Below, in pieces: positions 51,565 to 61,640 of a stretch of DNA of 64,000 nucleotides. Position numbers and translations under genes: made by a program. The first letter of the stretch is position 1; each line of letters opens with the position of its first letter. The DNA is taken from NCBI RefSeq assembly GCF_000427825.1, contig NZ_ATYT01000003.1:574157-638156 (forward strand), read 5' to 3'. The notes below the pieces were generated by a model. That model was not told the origin of the DNA. It made no database searches and saw only the letters and a program-made list of their open reading frames with translations. This stretch comes from Thermocrispum municipale DSM 44069 (lineage in GTDB: Bacteria; Actinomycetota; Actinomycetes; Mycobacteriales; Pseudonocardiaceae).

Positions 51565-52139
51565 TCGCCGCCAAGCAGACCGGACTCTCGGCGGTAGCCG
51601 TTCTGGCGCGGGCAGATGTGGCCGTCCGGGTCGAGCGGTTCGGCGCACAGCGGGCACGGCTTGCGGCCCGCCGCGATGACCCGATCGGCGCGCTCGGCGA
51701 AGGCCCGCGCGTACGCAGGGGACAGGAAGACCCGCACCGCGTCCGGACCCTCCTCGGTGTCGTCGAGGACGACGGTCTCGTCGACCTCCTCGTCGGTGAC
51801 CGCGAGCAGCTCGATGACCACCGAGTCGGTCTCGGCGTCCCAGCCCAGGCCCATCGTGCCGACCCGGAACTCGGCCTCCAGCGGCACCTCGAGCGGGTCG
51901 TTGTCGATCATGTCCGCCGGGGCCTGCGCGGGCACGTCGGCGTCGAACCGTGCGGCCACCTCGTCCAGCAGCGTGCTCAGCCGTTCGGCGAGCACCGACA
52001 GCTGCTGCTTCTCCAACAACACGCTCACCAGCCTGCTGTCGGAGCTGGCTTGCAAGTAGAACGTGCGGTCGCCAGGCTGCCCGACCGTGCCGGAGATGAA
52101 CCGGTCGGGATGGCGGAATACGTGTATGACCCTCGACAT
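51561..52139 (-). CDS. DUF3090 family protein
   Basis: The 192-residue protein begins SRVIHVFRHPDRFISGTVGQ and ends with a zinc-ribbon-like motif CPLCAEPLDPDGHICPRQNGY. It is an actinobacterial conserved protein always linked to the SCO1664-type gene; function is unknown. The ATG start at 52139 is divergent from the S9 peptidase. Confidence 0.88.
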   Translation of the reverse strand: MSRVIHVFRHPDRFISGTVGQPGDRTFYLQASSDSRLVSVLLEKQQLSVLAERLSTLLDEVAARFDADVPAQAPADMIDNDPLEVPLEAEFRVGTMGLGWDAETDSVVIELLAVTDEEVDETVVLDDTEEGPDAVRVFLSPAYARAFAERADRVIAAGRKPCPLCAEPLDPDGHICPRQNGYRRESGLLGGE

Positions 52140-52269
52140 GACAGCTCGAGACTAGGCTACCCAAAACCGCCCGGCATGATCGGCTCGTTCGCCGGTGGCG
52201 TACACGCACCCGACGAACCGTGCGGAAATCTGTCACCGTCGGCCGCTGGCCCGTGGCAAGGTGACTGCC

Positions 52270-54210
52270 GTGACGACAATCGCACCTTACGGAAGCTGGA
52301 CATCCCCCATCAGCGCAGCGCAGGCCGCCGAAGTCGGCAGGCCACCACAATGGACCGACTTCGTCGGGGACGAGGTGTGGTGGGTCGAGCCGCGAAGCGC
52401 CGAAGGTGGCCGCACCACGGTGATGCGTCAGACCGCGGACGGCCCGCAGGAGCTCCTTGCGGCCCCGTGGAACGCACGGAACCGAGTCCAGGAGTACGGC
52501 GGTCAACCGTGGACGGCCATCGACGGCGTACTCGTCTTCACCAACTGGGACGACCAGCGGGTCTACGCGCTCCGGGTCGGCGAGGACACGGATCCGCGGC
52601 CGCTGACTCCCGAGCCGGACGTCCCGCACGGCCTGCGCTACAGCGACTTGCGGCCAGGCCTGCCCCGTGAAGCCTGGATGGTGCGCGAGACGGTCACCGG
52701 CGCGAAGCCGACCGACGTCGTGCGTGATCTGGTGGCGGTGACCTTGTCCGGCCAGGTCCGCTCGCTCGGCGCCAGCCACCACTTCATGACTGCGCCGCAG
52801 CTTTCCCCGGACGGTCGGCTGGCGGTGTGGATCGGCTGGGAGCACCCGAACATGCCGTGGGACTCCACCGAGCTCGTCATCGCCGAAGTGCAGGGTGACG
52901 GCACATTCGGCCCGCACCGGGTGATCGCGGGCGGCGGTGGCGTCTCGGTGTGCCAGGTGGCCTGGGACTCCGACGGCTCGCTGGTGGCCCTGATGGATCC
53001 CGACGGCTGGTGGAACCTGCACCGCATCACCCTCGCCGAGAACGCCGTCACCACGCAGTGCCTGTACGCGGCGGAGGAAGAACACGGCGGCCCGATGTGG
53101 ATGCTCGGATCCCGGTGGTTCGCGCCGCTGGGCGGCCGGCACGCCGGGAAGTACGTCATGCTGCGCAAAGGGCGGCCCGCCGTGCTCGATCCGGACGCCG
53201 GCACGCTGACCGATGTCGACGTCGACCTGCCGTCGTGGGCTCCGGCGATCGCGGCTCGCGACGGTCGGATCGCCGGCGTCGGCGCGGGCCCGAAGAACAC
53301 GGCTCGGGTCGTCACCGTCGACTTGGACGCCGGGTCGGTGGAGGCGCTGAGCGTGCCGACCAGCGAGTTACCCCCGGCGGAATACCTGCCCGAGCCGGAG
53401 GAACGCTGGTTCCCCGGCTCGGAGGGAGACATTCCCGCGTACGTCTATCCTCCGACGAACCCGGACTTTGCGGCTCCGGAGGGTGAGCTGCCGCCGTACG
53501 TCGTCCACGTGCACGGCGGCCCGACGGGAGCGGTCTCGCCGACCGCCGACTTGCAGATCGCCTACTTCACCAGCCGCGGCATCGGCGTCGTCGCGGTCAA
53601 CTACGGCGGTTCGTCCGGTTACGGACGGGCATTCCGGGAGCGGCTGCGCGGCAACTGGGGCGTGGTGGACGTCGCCGACTGCGAAGCGGTGGCCAAGGCA
53701 CTCGCGGCCGAAGGCACGGCGGACGGCAAGCGCCTCGGGATTCGGGGCGGCAGCGCGGGCGGCTACACGTCCGCGCTCTCGTCGGTGACGTGCACCACGT
53801 ACGCGGCCGCCACCATCATGTTCCCGGTCATCGACATGCTCACCTTCGTCGAAGGCGGCACCCACGACTTCGAGTCGCAGTACCTGTTCGGCCTGGTCGG
53901 CGAGCTGCCCGAGGACCGGCAGCGATACGTCGACCGCTCCCCCATCACCCACACGGACTCGCTGGCGTGCCCGGTGCTGTTGTTGCAGGGCCTGGAGGAC
54001 GAGGTCTGCCCACCTGAGCAGGCCGAGGCGTTCGTGGCGGCCATCCGCGGGAAGGGCATCCCGCACGCCTACGTGGCGTTCGAAGGCGAGCAGCACGGGT
54101 TCCGGCGCGCGGAGTCGATCATCACCGCGCTGGAGTCCGAGCTGTCCTTCTACGGGCAGATCTTCGGGTTCGAACCGGTCGGCGTGCCGCAGCTGTCCTT
54201 GGACAAGTAG
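52270..54210 (+). CDS. S9 family prolyl oligopeptidase-like peptidase
   Basis: The 646-residue protein has a beta-propeller-like N-terminal half (WWVEPRSAEGGRTTVMRQTA, QLSPDGRLAVWIGWEHPNMP) and a C-terminal alpha/beta-hydrolase domain: VVHVHGGPTGAVSPTADLQI for the oxyanion, Ser in IRGGSAGGYTS, Asp in LQGLEDEVCPPEQAE, His in FEGEQHGFR. It cleaves short peptides or acylaminoacyl peptides in the cytoplasm. GTG 52270 was taken because AAGGTG lies 7 bp upstream. Confidence 0.9.
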   Translation: MTTIAPYGSWTSPISAAQAAEVGRPPQWTDFVGDEVWWVEPRSAEGGRTTVMRQTADGPQELLAAPWNARNRVQEYGGQPWTAIDGVLVFTNWDDQRVYALRVGEDTDPRPLTPEPDVPHGLRYSDLRPGLPREAWMVRETVTGAKPTDVVRDLVAVTLSGQVRSLGASHHFMTAPQLSPDGRLAVWIGWEHPNMPWDSTELVIAEVQGDGTFGPHRVIAGGGGVSVCQVAWDSDGSLVALMDPDGWWNLHRITLAENAVTTQCLYAAEEEHGGPMWMLGSRWFAPLGGRHAGKYVMLRKGRPAVLDPDAGTLTDVDVDLPSWAPAIAARDGRIAGVGAGPKNTARVVTVDLDAGSVEALSVPTSELPPAEYLPEPEERWFPGSEGDIPAYVYPPTNPDFAAPEGELPPYVVHVHGGPTGAVSPTADLQIAYFTSRGIGVVAVNYGGSSGYGRAFRERLRGNWGVVDVADCEAVAKALAAEGTADGKRLGIRGGSAGGYTSALSSVTCTTYAAATIMFPVIDMLTFVEGGTHDFESQYLFGLVGELPEDRQRYVDRSPITHTDSLACPVLLLQGLEDEVCPPEQAEAFVAAIRGKGIPHAYVAFEGEQHGFRRAESIITALESELSFYGQIFGFEPVGVPQLSLDK

Positions 54211-54211
54211 G

Positions 54212-55789
54212 TCACGCCTGCGGCGTGCTGTGCCGCCGCGGGTCGTCGGGCTCCGGTTCGGCGGCCCGCGGTGTGCGCTGCGGCCGGAGTTCCCGCCACG
54301 CGCGGGACAGCTGGTCGCGCAACGCCAACGGCTCGGGGTGGACCAGCGCCCGCGCGGCCACGTAGCTGGCGGCGAACACCATGGCCATGTACCACCAGTT
54401 GTAGAGCGCCTGCTCACCGGTGGGATAGAAGGCCAGCACGAGGAAGACCGAGCCGCCGATCACCACCGCCATGGCGCGCGCAGTCCACGCGAATCCGGCC
54501 GCGACGACCAGCGCCCAGGAGAAGTACCACGGCAGCGTCGGCGGGGCCAGCAGCGCCACCGCCAGCAGCGTGATGGCCAGGTGCTTGACCGCGGTCACGC
54601 CACCGTTGCGCGCCTGCCACCACTGCCAGACGCCGAAGCAGGCCAGCGCCAGCCAGGCCACGCCGCGGGCGCCGGTGATGAATGGCGACTGGGTGACCGG
54701 GACGAACAGGTCGGTGACGAGGTGAACGAGCTGGCCGATCCCGGTCGGGAAGTTCAACCAGTTGCGAATCTGCTGCGGGCCGTCGAGCGCGCCGAGCCAT
54801 CCCAGGTTGACCGTGCCGAGCGACAGCCACGTGCCCGCCACGTAGACCACGCCGAACAGGCCGACGGCGGGCACCAACGCGGTGAAGAAGTTGCGTACCT
54901 TGCCGCGGTCGGCGGGCAGATGGTTGGCCCAGATCCACACGATGAACGGGAGCACGAGCGCGCCGGTCGGTTTGATCAGCATGGCCAGCGTGCCGAGGAA
55001 CACCGCGAGCAGGTGTTGCCGCCGCAGCGCCGCCAGCACACCGCCGGCGAGGAAGGCGAGCATGAACAGCTCGTTGTGCGGGCCGCCCCACAGGTGCACC
55101 ACCATCATCGGGCTGGCGACGGCGAGCCACATGGCGACCGGCACCCGGCCACCGAGGTGCTTGGTGAGCCGGGACAGCACCCACGCCAGGGCGAGCAGGC
55201 CGGGCAGCATCGCCAGTCGCATCCCGATGACACCGAGAATCGCGTTGTCACCGGTGATCGTGACGACGCCCTTGGAGATCACCAGGAACAGCGGGCCGTA
55301 CGGCGACGGGGTGCTTTGCCACGCCTCGTAGACGTTCTGCACCACGGTCGGCAGCCCGGTCACCATGTTCGGCGCGCTGGTGTAGGGGTCGAAGTCGTAC
55401 AGCAACGCACCCTGGGCGAGGTAGACGAACGCGTCCCGGGTGAACAGCGGCGGCGAGATGAGCAGTGGCGCCATCCAGCAGGCCGCTGCGACCAGCACCG
55501 CGGGGGTGTCCACCTTGCCGCGCAGGACGTACCGGCCGAGCCGGATCCAGGCGAACACGGTCAGCCCGAAGCCCGCGTAGAGCACCCAGGTGGCCAGCCA
55601 CCGGCCGTGGCCGTAACGGATCCACGACAGGGGGCCCGCCCCGATGACCGGGTCGGAGATCAAGATGCCGCCCGCGCCGAGCGCGGCCAACATCATCAGC
55701 ACGCTGCCGACCGTGCCGGCGGCTATCGTGCGCATCGGTAGGCGCGAGGCAACTACAGTTGCGCGCACCTCGCGTCGCGAGTGGTCCAT
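54212..55789 (-). CDS. mptB: Polyprenol-phosphate-mannose-dependent alpha-1,6-mannosyltransferase (MptB-like)
   Basis: The 525-residue protein has about 12 membrane segments and the GT-C motif FTRDAFVYLAQGALLYDFDP in an extracytoplasmic loop. This matches the MptA/MptB family that extends the mannan backbone of lipomannan using polyprenyl-phosphomannose. The donor would come from Ppm1 encoded at 40210. The C-terminus is a charged cytoplasmic tail. It is convergent with the S9 peptidase, one base apart. Confidence 0.85.
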   Translation of the reverse strand: MDHSRREVRATVVASRLPMRTIAAGTVGSVLMMLAALGAGGILISDPVIGAGPLSWIRYGHGRWLATWVLYAGFGLTVFAWIRLGRYVLRGKVDTPAVLVAAACWMAPLLISPPLFTRDAFVYLAQGALLYDFDPYTSAPNMVTGLPTVVQNVYEAWQSTPSPYGPLFLVISKGVVTITGDNAILGVIGMRLAMLPGLLALAWVLSRLTKHLGGRVPVAMWLAVASPMMVVHLWGGPHNELFMLAFLAGGVLAALRRQHLLAVFLGTLAMLIKPTGALVLPFIVWIWANHLPADRGKVRNFFTALVPAVGLFGVVYVAGTWLSLGTVNLGWLGALDGPQQIRNWLNFPTGIGQLVHLVTDLFVPVTQSPFITGARGVAWLALACFGVWQWWQARNGGVTAVKHLAITLLAVALLAPPTLPWYFSWALVVAAGFAWTARAMAVVIGGSVFLVLAFYPTGEQALYNWWYMAMVFAASYVAARALVHPEPLALRDQLSRAWRELRPQRTPRAAEPEPDDPRRHSTPQA

Positions 55790-55800
55790 ATCGGAGATGA

Positions 55801-56877
<1,077 letters not shown>

Positions 56878-56891
56878 CCGGCAGGACGCGC

Positions 56892-56919
56892 GAAAGGCCC
56901 GGCACGTGCCGGGCCTTTC
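56892..56919. terminator. Bidirectional terminator between mdh and the histidine phosphatase
   Basis: GAAAGGCCCGGCAC and GTGCCGGGCCTTTC are adjacent perfect 14-bp complements, giving a 28-bp palindrome ending in CTTTCT. It begins 15 bp after mdh and 7 bp past the phosphatase stop, serving both. Confidence 0.85.
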
Positions 56920-56925
56920 TGCTGT

Positions 56926-57633
56926 TCAGGCCCCGGTGGAGCCGCCGACGACGGCGTCGGACGCACCGGGTGAGCCGGTCCCGCCGGGCTTCTCCTCGGG
57001 CTTGGGCACGATGGACTCCAGCGATCCGCCGGAGTCGTTCACGCGCAGCACGAACGTGCGCATGCTGCTGTAACGCACGACCGAGATGGACGCCGGGTCG
57101 ACGACGATGCGCTGGAAAGAGTCCAGATGCTGGCCCAACGCGTCGGCGAGCAGCGCCTTGATCACGTCACCATGGGAGCACAACAGCCAGACCGCGTGCT
57201 CGCCGTGCTCCCGGGTGATTTCCGCGTCGAGCCGGCGTACGGCCGCGACGGCACGGGCCGACACATCGGCCAGACCTTCGCCGCCCGGGAAGACCGCTGC
57301 CGACGGGTTGGCCTGCACCACCCGCCACAATGGCTCGTCCACCAGGTCCTTGAGCTTGCGCCCGGACCAGTCGCCGTAGTCCACCTCGGACAGCTGGTCC
57401 TCGACGATCGGCTCGAGGTTGCGCTCGCGGGACAACGGCTGCACCGTCTCCGCGCACCGTTGCAGCGGTGAGCGCACCACGGCGGCCAAGGGCACCTGGG
57501 CCAGCCTGCCGATGAGGTCGGTCGCCTGCCCGCGACCGGTTTCGTCCAGGCCGATGCCCGGTGTGCGGCCGGCCAGCACGCCCGAGCGGTTCGCGGTCGA
57601 GCGTGCGTGCCGCAACATGATCACAGTGCCCAC
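56926..57633 (-). CDS. Histidine phosphatase family protein (MSMEG_4193-like)
   Basis: The 235-residue protein has phospho-acceptor His in IMLRHARSTANRSGVLAGRT, APVRSPLQRCAETVQPL-type region (VVRSPLQRCAETVQPLSRER) and the second catalytic His in WLLCSHGDVIKALL. It belongs to the phosphoglycerate mutase-like phosphatases linked elsewhere to DUF3090, SCO1664 and mshC. GTG 57633 is chosen; GTG 57624 is possible. A Pro/Gly-rich tail ends it. Confidence 0.88.
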   Translation of the reverse strand: MGTVIMLRHARSTANRSGVLAGRTPGIGLDETGRGQATDLIGRLAQVPLAAVVRSPLQRCAETVQPLSRERNLEPIVEDQLSEVDYGDWSGRKLKDLVDEPLWRVVQANPSAAVFPGGEGLADVSARAVAAVRRLDAEITREHGEHAVWLLCSHGDVIKALLADALGQHLDSFQRIVVDPASISVVRYSSMRTFVLRVNDSGGSLESIVPKPEEKPGGTGSPGASDAVVGGSTGA

Positions 57634-57671
57634 GTGGTTCAGGTTAGCCCGCCGCGGCGGGTGCCGGGCGG

Positions 57672-58508
57672 TCAGATGTTCGGGCCTGCTTGCGGGTCGA
57701 GTGCTCCGGTGAACACCAGCACCAGCAGCAGCACGCCGAGCGCGATGCGGTAGAGCACGAACGGCGTGAAGCTGTGCCGCTTGATGTAGGCCATCAGCCA
57801 CGCGATCACCGCGTAACCGACTGCGAACGCGACCACCGTGGCCAGGATCGTCGGACCCCACGCCGGCGAGTCGCCGTTGCCGATCTCGCGCAGCTCGTAG
57901 ATGCCGGAGCCCATTACCGCCGGGACGGCCAGCAGGAAGGCGTATTCGGCGGCGTCGGCGCGGCGATAGCCGAGCAGCCGGCCCGCGGTGATGGTGCCAC
58001 CGGAGCGGGACACGCCGGGGATCAGCGCCATCGCCTGGGCGAAGCCGAACCCGAGGCCGTGCGGGACGGTCAGGTGGTCCAGGTCGCGCTCCTGCCGCCC
58101 GTAGCGGTCGGCGATCCACAGCAGGATGCCGAAGACGATGAGCACCAGCGCGGTGAGCCGCAGGTCGCGGAACACCGAGTGGATCTGGTCCTTCAACAGC
58201 AGGCCGAGCACCACGATCGGGATCGAGCCGACGATGATCAGCCAGCCCAGCCGAGCGTCCGGATGGTGCCGGTAGTCGCTGCGGTACAGCGAGAAGAACC
58301 AGGCCCGTAGGATCCGACCGATCTTGCCCGCGAAGTAGATCACCACGGCCAGCTCGGTGCCGATCTGCGTGACAGCGGTGAACGCCGCACCCGGGTCACC
58401 CCAGCCCGCCAGGGCCGCGGTGATCCGCAGGTGCGCGCTGGAGGAAATCGGCAGGAACTCCGTCAACCCCTGCACGATTCCCAGAATCGCCGCTTCCAAC
58501 CACCCCAC
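57672..58508 (-). CDS. uppP: Undecaprenyl-diphosphatase
   Basis: The 278-residue membrane protein has the two active-site motifs of BacA/Upp[21 protein letters not shown] with Glu17 and His26, and [20 protein letters not shown]. It recycles undecaprenyl phosphate for wall synthesis. GTG 58508 overlaps the last base of the upstream stop (TAGTG), with AGGAG seven bases before. Confidence 0.95.
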   Translation of the reverse strand: MGWLEAAILGIVQGLTEFLPISSSAHLRITAALAGWGDPGAAFTAVTQIGTELAVVIYFAGKIGRILRAWFFSLYRSDYRHHPDARLGWLIIVGSIPIVVLGLLLKDQIHSVFRDLRLTALVLIVFGILLWIADRYGRQERDLDHLTVPHGLGFGFAQAMALIPGVSRSGGTITAGRLLGYRRADAAEYAFLLAVPAVMGSGIYELREIGNGDSPAWGPTILATVVAFAVGYAVIAWLMAYIKRHSFTPFVLYRIALGVLLLVLVFTGALDPQAGPNI

Positions 58509-59578
58509 TACGCAACTCCTGCCTTGTTGAATGCTTCTGCGGCCGCGCGCAGCGTCGCGACCGTCTCGTCGTGTGAACCCTGGTGTGCCGCGAACGGCTG
58601 AATGTTGAGCGTGCCGACACCGGCCTCGGCGTAGGCCTGCAGCCGGTCGGCGATGCGATCGATGGGACCGAGCAGCGACGTGGCGTCCAGGAACTCCAGC
58701 GGCACCGCCTGCGCTGCGTCGTCGTACTTGCGCTCGAGGTAGAGCTGCTGGACCTGGTCCGCTTCGCGTTCGAACCCCATGCGGCGGGCTTGCGCGTTGT
58801 AGAAGTTCTTCTCCCGGCTGCCCATCCCGCCGAGGTAGAGCGCGGCGTTGTCGCGTACGGCGTCCGCGCATTCGCGCCAGTCGTCGCCCACCACAAGCGG
58901 CACCGACGGAGCGATGTCGATGTCGGCAAGTGACCGCTGTGCACCCTCGGCACCGGCGCGCACGTGGCGCAACTGGTCGTCGGCATGCTCCGGCGAGAAG
59001 AAGATCCCGAGCCAGCCGTCGGCGATCGCGCCGGTCAGCTCCAGGTTGCGGGGGCCGATCGAGGCCAGATACACCGGTAGGTGCTCGCTCGGCGGGTAGA
59101 CCTGCAGGTGCAGCGGCTTGCCCGGACCGTCCGGCAGCGGCAACGGGTAGTGCTTGCCCTGGTGGTGCAGCTTCTCCCGGCGAAGCGCTTGCCGGACGAT
59201 CTCGACGTACTCGCGGGTGCGTGCCAGCGGTGCGTCGAACCTGACGCCGTGCCAGCCCTCGGAGACCACTGGCCCGGACACGCCCAGGCCGAGCCGGAAG
59301 CGTCCGTTGGACAGGATGTCCAGCGTTGCCGCCGTCATGGCCGTCATGGCGGGCGTGCGCGCGGGGATCTGGAAGACCGCCGCGCCCAGGTCGATCGTGG
59401 TGGTCCGCGCGGCCAGGTAACCCAGCACCGTGGCGGCGTCGGATCCGTAGGCCTCGGCCACCCAGACAGCCGAGTAGCCCAGCCGTTCCGCTTCGGTCGC
59501 CAGGTCGAGCTTGGCCTGTGCCACTGCCGGGGTGGTGTCCGCGCCGGACCAGTACCCGAGGTTCAGTCCTAATCGCAC
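58508..59578 (-). CDS. LLM class F420-dependent oxidoreductase
   Basis: The 356-residue protein is of the luciferase-like monooxygenase fold: [55 protein letters not shown] and [20 protein letters not shown], typical of actinobacterial F420-dependent reductases. The substrate is unknown. GTG 59578 gives the normal N-terminus; longer frames add an Arg-rich non-homologous stretch. It is transcribed into uppP. Confidence 0.9.
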   Translation of the reverse strand: MRLGLNLGYWSGADTTPAVAQAKLDLATEAERLGYSAVWVAEAYGSDAATVLGYLAARTTTIDLGAAVFQIPARTPAMTAMTAATLDILSNGRFRLGLGVSGPVVSEGWHGVRFDAPLARTREYVEIVRQALRREKLHHQGKHYPLPLPDGPGKPLHLQVYPPSEHLPVYLASIGPRNLELTGAIADGWLGIFFSPEHADDQLRHVRAGAEGAQRSLADIDIAPSVPLVVGDDWRECADAVRDNAALYLGGMGSREKNFYNAQARRMGFEREADQVQQLYLERKYDDAAQAVPLEFLDATSLLGPIDRIADRLQAYAEAGVGTLNIQPFAAHQGSHDETVATLRAAAEAFNKAGVA

Positions 59579-59660
59579 GGGGACGGACTCTATGGCGCGC
59601 TCGCGGCGCCGACGGCACGGGGGTCGAGCGATTGGATCACCACTCGCATAGGCTGCGAGC

Positions 59661-60632
59661 ATGCGGCAACGGCGGCTGGGTGGATCGGGTCTGCGGGTAT
59701 CCCGGATGGGCCTGGGCACGATGAGCTGGGGAGAGGCCACCGACGCCGACGAGGCGGCAAGTCAGCTGGTGGCCTTCGTCGACGCGGGCGGCACATTGGT
59801 GGACACCGCGGACGTGTACTGCGACGGGGAGAGCGAGCGGATCCTCGGGGACCTGCTCGGCGACGTCGTGCCGCGTGACGACATCGTGATCGCCACCAAA
59901 GCGGCGGCCAAGCGCAACGACGGGCCGTTCGGGTCCGGGGCGTCTCGGGGTGCGCTGCTGAACGCGCTCGAAGGCTCGCTGCGGCGGCTGCAGGTGGACC
60001 ACATCGACCTGTGGCAGATCCACGTCTGGGACGACGAAACTCCGTTGGAGGAGACGCTGGCGGCGGCCGACCATGCGGTGTCGTCGGGCAAGGTCCGGTA
60101 CTTCGGCGTGAGCAACTACACCGGGTGGCAGTTGGCCGCCGCGGCCGAGATCCAGAAGCGCGGGCCGAATCCGATCGTCTCGGTGCAATCGGAGTACTCG
60201 CTGCTGGAACGCGGGATCGAACGCGAGGTCGTGCCCGCGGCCCGGCGTTACGGGATCGGGTTGCTGCCGTGGGCTCCGCTGGGGCGTGGCGTGTTGACCG
60301 GCAAGTATCGCGGTGGCACGCCGTCGGATTCGCGTGGTGCCGATCCCGGCTACTCCAGCTACGTCGAGCACCATCGGCACGACCGTGCGGCCCGGATCGT
60401 GGAGGCGGTGGCCACCGCGGCCGAGGGCCTCGGGACGTCCCCGCTGGCGGTTGCGCTGGCCTGGGTGCGGGACCGGGAGCAGGTGGCGGCGCCGATCGTC
60501 GGGGCACGCGACACCGGCCAGCTGACCGGATCGCTGGCGGCCGAGGAGTTGGAGTTGCCCGCGGAGATCACCGCCGCGCTGGACGACGTGAGCGCCATCG
60601 AGTTGGGCTATCCGGAGCGGCGGCGTGGTTAG
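59661..60632 (+). CDS. Aldo/keto reductase
   Basis: The 323-residue (beta/alpha)8 enzyme has the complete catalytic tetrad: Asp48 and Tyr53 in LVDTADVYCDGESE, Lys80 in IVIATKAA and His121 in DLWQIHVWDDE, with NADPH contacts near GARDTGQLTGSLAAEEL. It reduces aldehydes or ketones with NADPH. It is divergent from the F420 oxidoreductase and overlaps the following lipoprotein gene by 8 bp, forming a three-gene unit. Confidence 0.93.
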   Translation: MRQRRLGGSGLRVSRMGLGTMSWGEATDADEAASQLVAFVDAGGTLVDTADVYCDGESERILGDLLGDVVPRDDIVIATKAAAKRNDGPFGSGASRGALLNALEGSLRRLQVDHIDLWQIHVWDDETPLEETLAAADHAVSSGKVRYFGVSNYTGWQLAAAAEIQKRGPNPIVSVQSEYSLLERGIEREVVPAARRYGIGLLPWAPLGRGVLTGKYRGGTPSDSRGADPGYSSYVEHHRHDRAARIVEAVATAAEGLGTSPLAVALAWVRDREQVAAPIVGARDTGQLTGSLAAEELELPAEITAALDDVSAIELGYPERRRG

Positions 60633-61392
60633 ACGAGCAGCGTGTGTGCTGGTCGCAGTGCTGGCGCTCGGCGCGTGCAGCTCGGACGACGGCACCGGTG
60701 CGCCGGACGATCCACTGCAGGTCACCGGCGACCTGACCGCCGCGACCCCGGCCCGCTCCCCCGCCACCAGTACGAAGCCGGCGGGCAAGGTTCGACAGGG
60801 CGAGCCGCCGAAGGCCGCTCATCGGACTGCTCAGCTCGGTGCGTGGACGCTCGTCGCGCGCGGCAAGCAGGGCATCGAGGTTCGGCGAGACGGCAAGCGC
60901 GTGAAGATGATCTCCGACGACCTGGCCAGCGCGGATCAGGTTTTCGTCGTCGACGGGCAGGCCGCGGTGCTGGACCGGCTGCGGAGCGCCGTCTTCCAAG
61001 TCGATGTGCAGGCAGGAAAGGTGCGTCTCGGGTTGCGTGCCGGGCAGGGAGCGACGAACGGGACGGTGGACGAGTTCGGCCGGATCCTGGTGGTGGACAC
61101 GCGCAACGAGGCCCTGCTGGCGTTCGGCATGGACCCGTTCCTGCTGCGTCAGCGCTACCCGGTGCCGGGATCGCCGTACGGGATCGCCTACGACGCCAAG
61201 CGGAACATCGCCTGGGTGACGGTCACCGAGACCAACGAAGTGGTGGGGTTCGACGTGGCAGGCGGCGAGCCGCGAGAACGATACCGCTTCCCTACCGTTC
61301 GGCAACCGAATTCCGTTACCGTCGAGGAACGCACAGGTGACGTGCTGGTGGCGTCGGCCGCCGGCGAAGGGAACCAGGTGATTCGACCGTGA
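60625..61392 (+). CDS. Lipoprotein with YncE/NHL-like beta-propeller
   Basis: The 255-residue protein has a signal peptide with lipobox LALGACS (Cys18), a Pro/Thr-rich spacer and propeller-like repeats (NGTVDEFGRILVVDTRNEAL, GSPYGIAYDAKRNIAWVTVT, QPNSVTVEERTGDVLVASAA). The repeats resemble YncE/SMP-30-like blades; function is unknown. GTG 60625 overlaps the aldo/keto reductase stop. Confidence 0.82.
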   Translation: MVRRAACVLVAVLALGACSSDDGTGAPDDPLQVTGDLTAATPARSPATSTKPAGKVRQGEPPKAAHRTAQLGAWTLVARGKQGIEVRRDGKRVKMISDDLASADQVFVVDGQAAVLDRLRSAVFQVDVQAGKVRLGLRAGQGATNGTVDEFGRILVVDTRNEALLAFGMDPFLLRQRYPVPGSPYGIAYDAKRNIAWVTVTETNEVVGFDVAGGEPRERYRFPTVRQPNSVTVEERTGDVLVASAAGEGNQVIRP

Positions 61393-61628
61393 CGACCGGG
61401 GCGGTGGGCGAAGGAGAGAGCCAGACGGCGGTGGTCGACGGGAAATGGGAGTACCGCCGACTGCGGATCCCGCCGGGAGTGTCCCGACCGACGGCTGCGA
61501 TGCAGCTGGCCATCCATGCCGAGTTCTCCGGCTGGGAGCTGTCCAACGTGCGGCTCTACTCGGACGGCTCGCGCCGAGTGTGGCTCAGACGCAAGCAGCA
61601 GCCTTCCTTGCCCGGCTTGATCACCTGA
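61389..61628 (+). CDS. DUF5703 family protein
   Basis: This 79-residue protein contains WEYRRLRIPPGVSRPTAAMQ and LAIHAEFSGWELSNVRLYSD-GSRRVWLRRK, the full short actinobacterial DUF5703 pattern. It overlaps the lipoprotein stop by 4 bp (GTGA), implying coupled translation. Function is unknown. It faces the M20 peptidase. Confidence 0.85.
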   Translation: MTTGAVGEGESQTAVVDGKWEYRRLRIPPGVSRPTAAMQLAIHAEFSGWELSNVRLYSDGSRRVWLRRKQQPSLPGLIT

Positions 61629-61640
61629 GCACGCTGCCGG

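Noticed and set aside
54230-55741. A 503-codon plus-strand frame opposite mptB
   Set aside because: It is a charged low-complexity translation of the antisense of membrane helices, not a protein.
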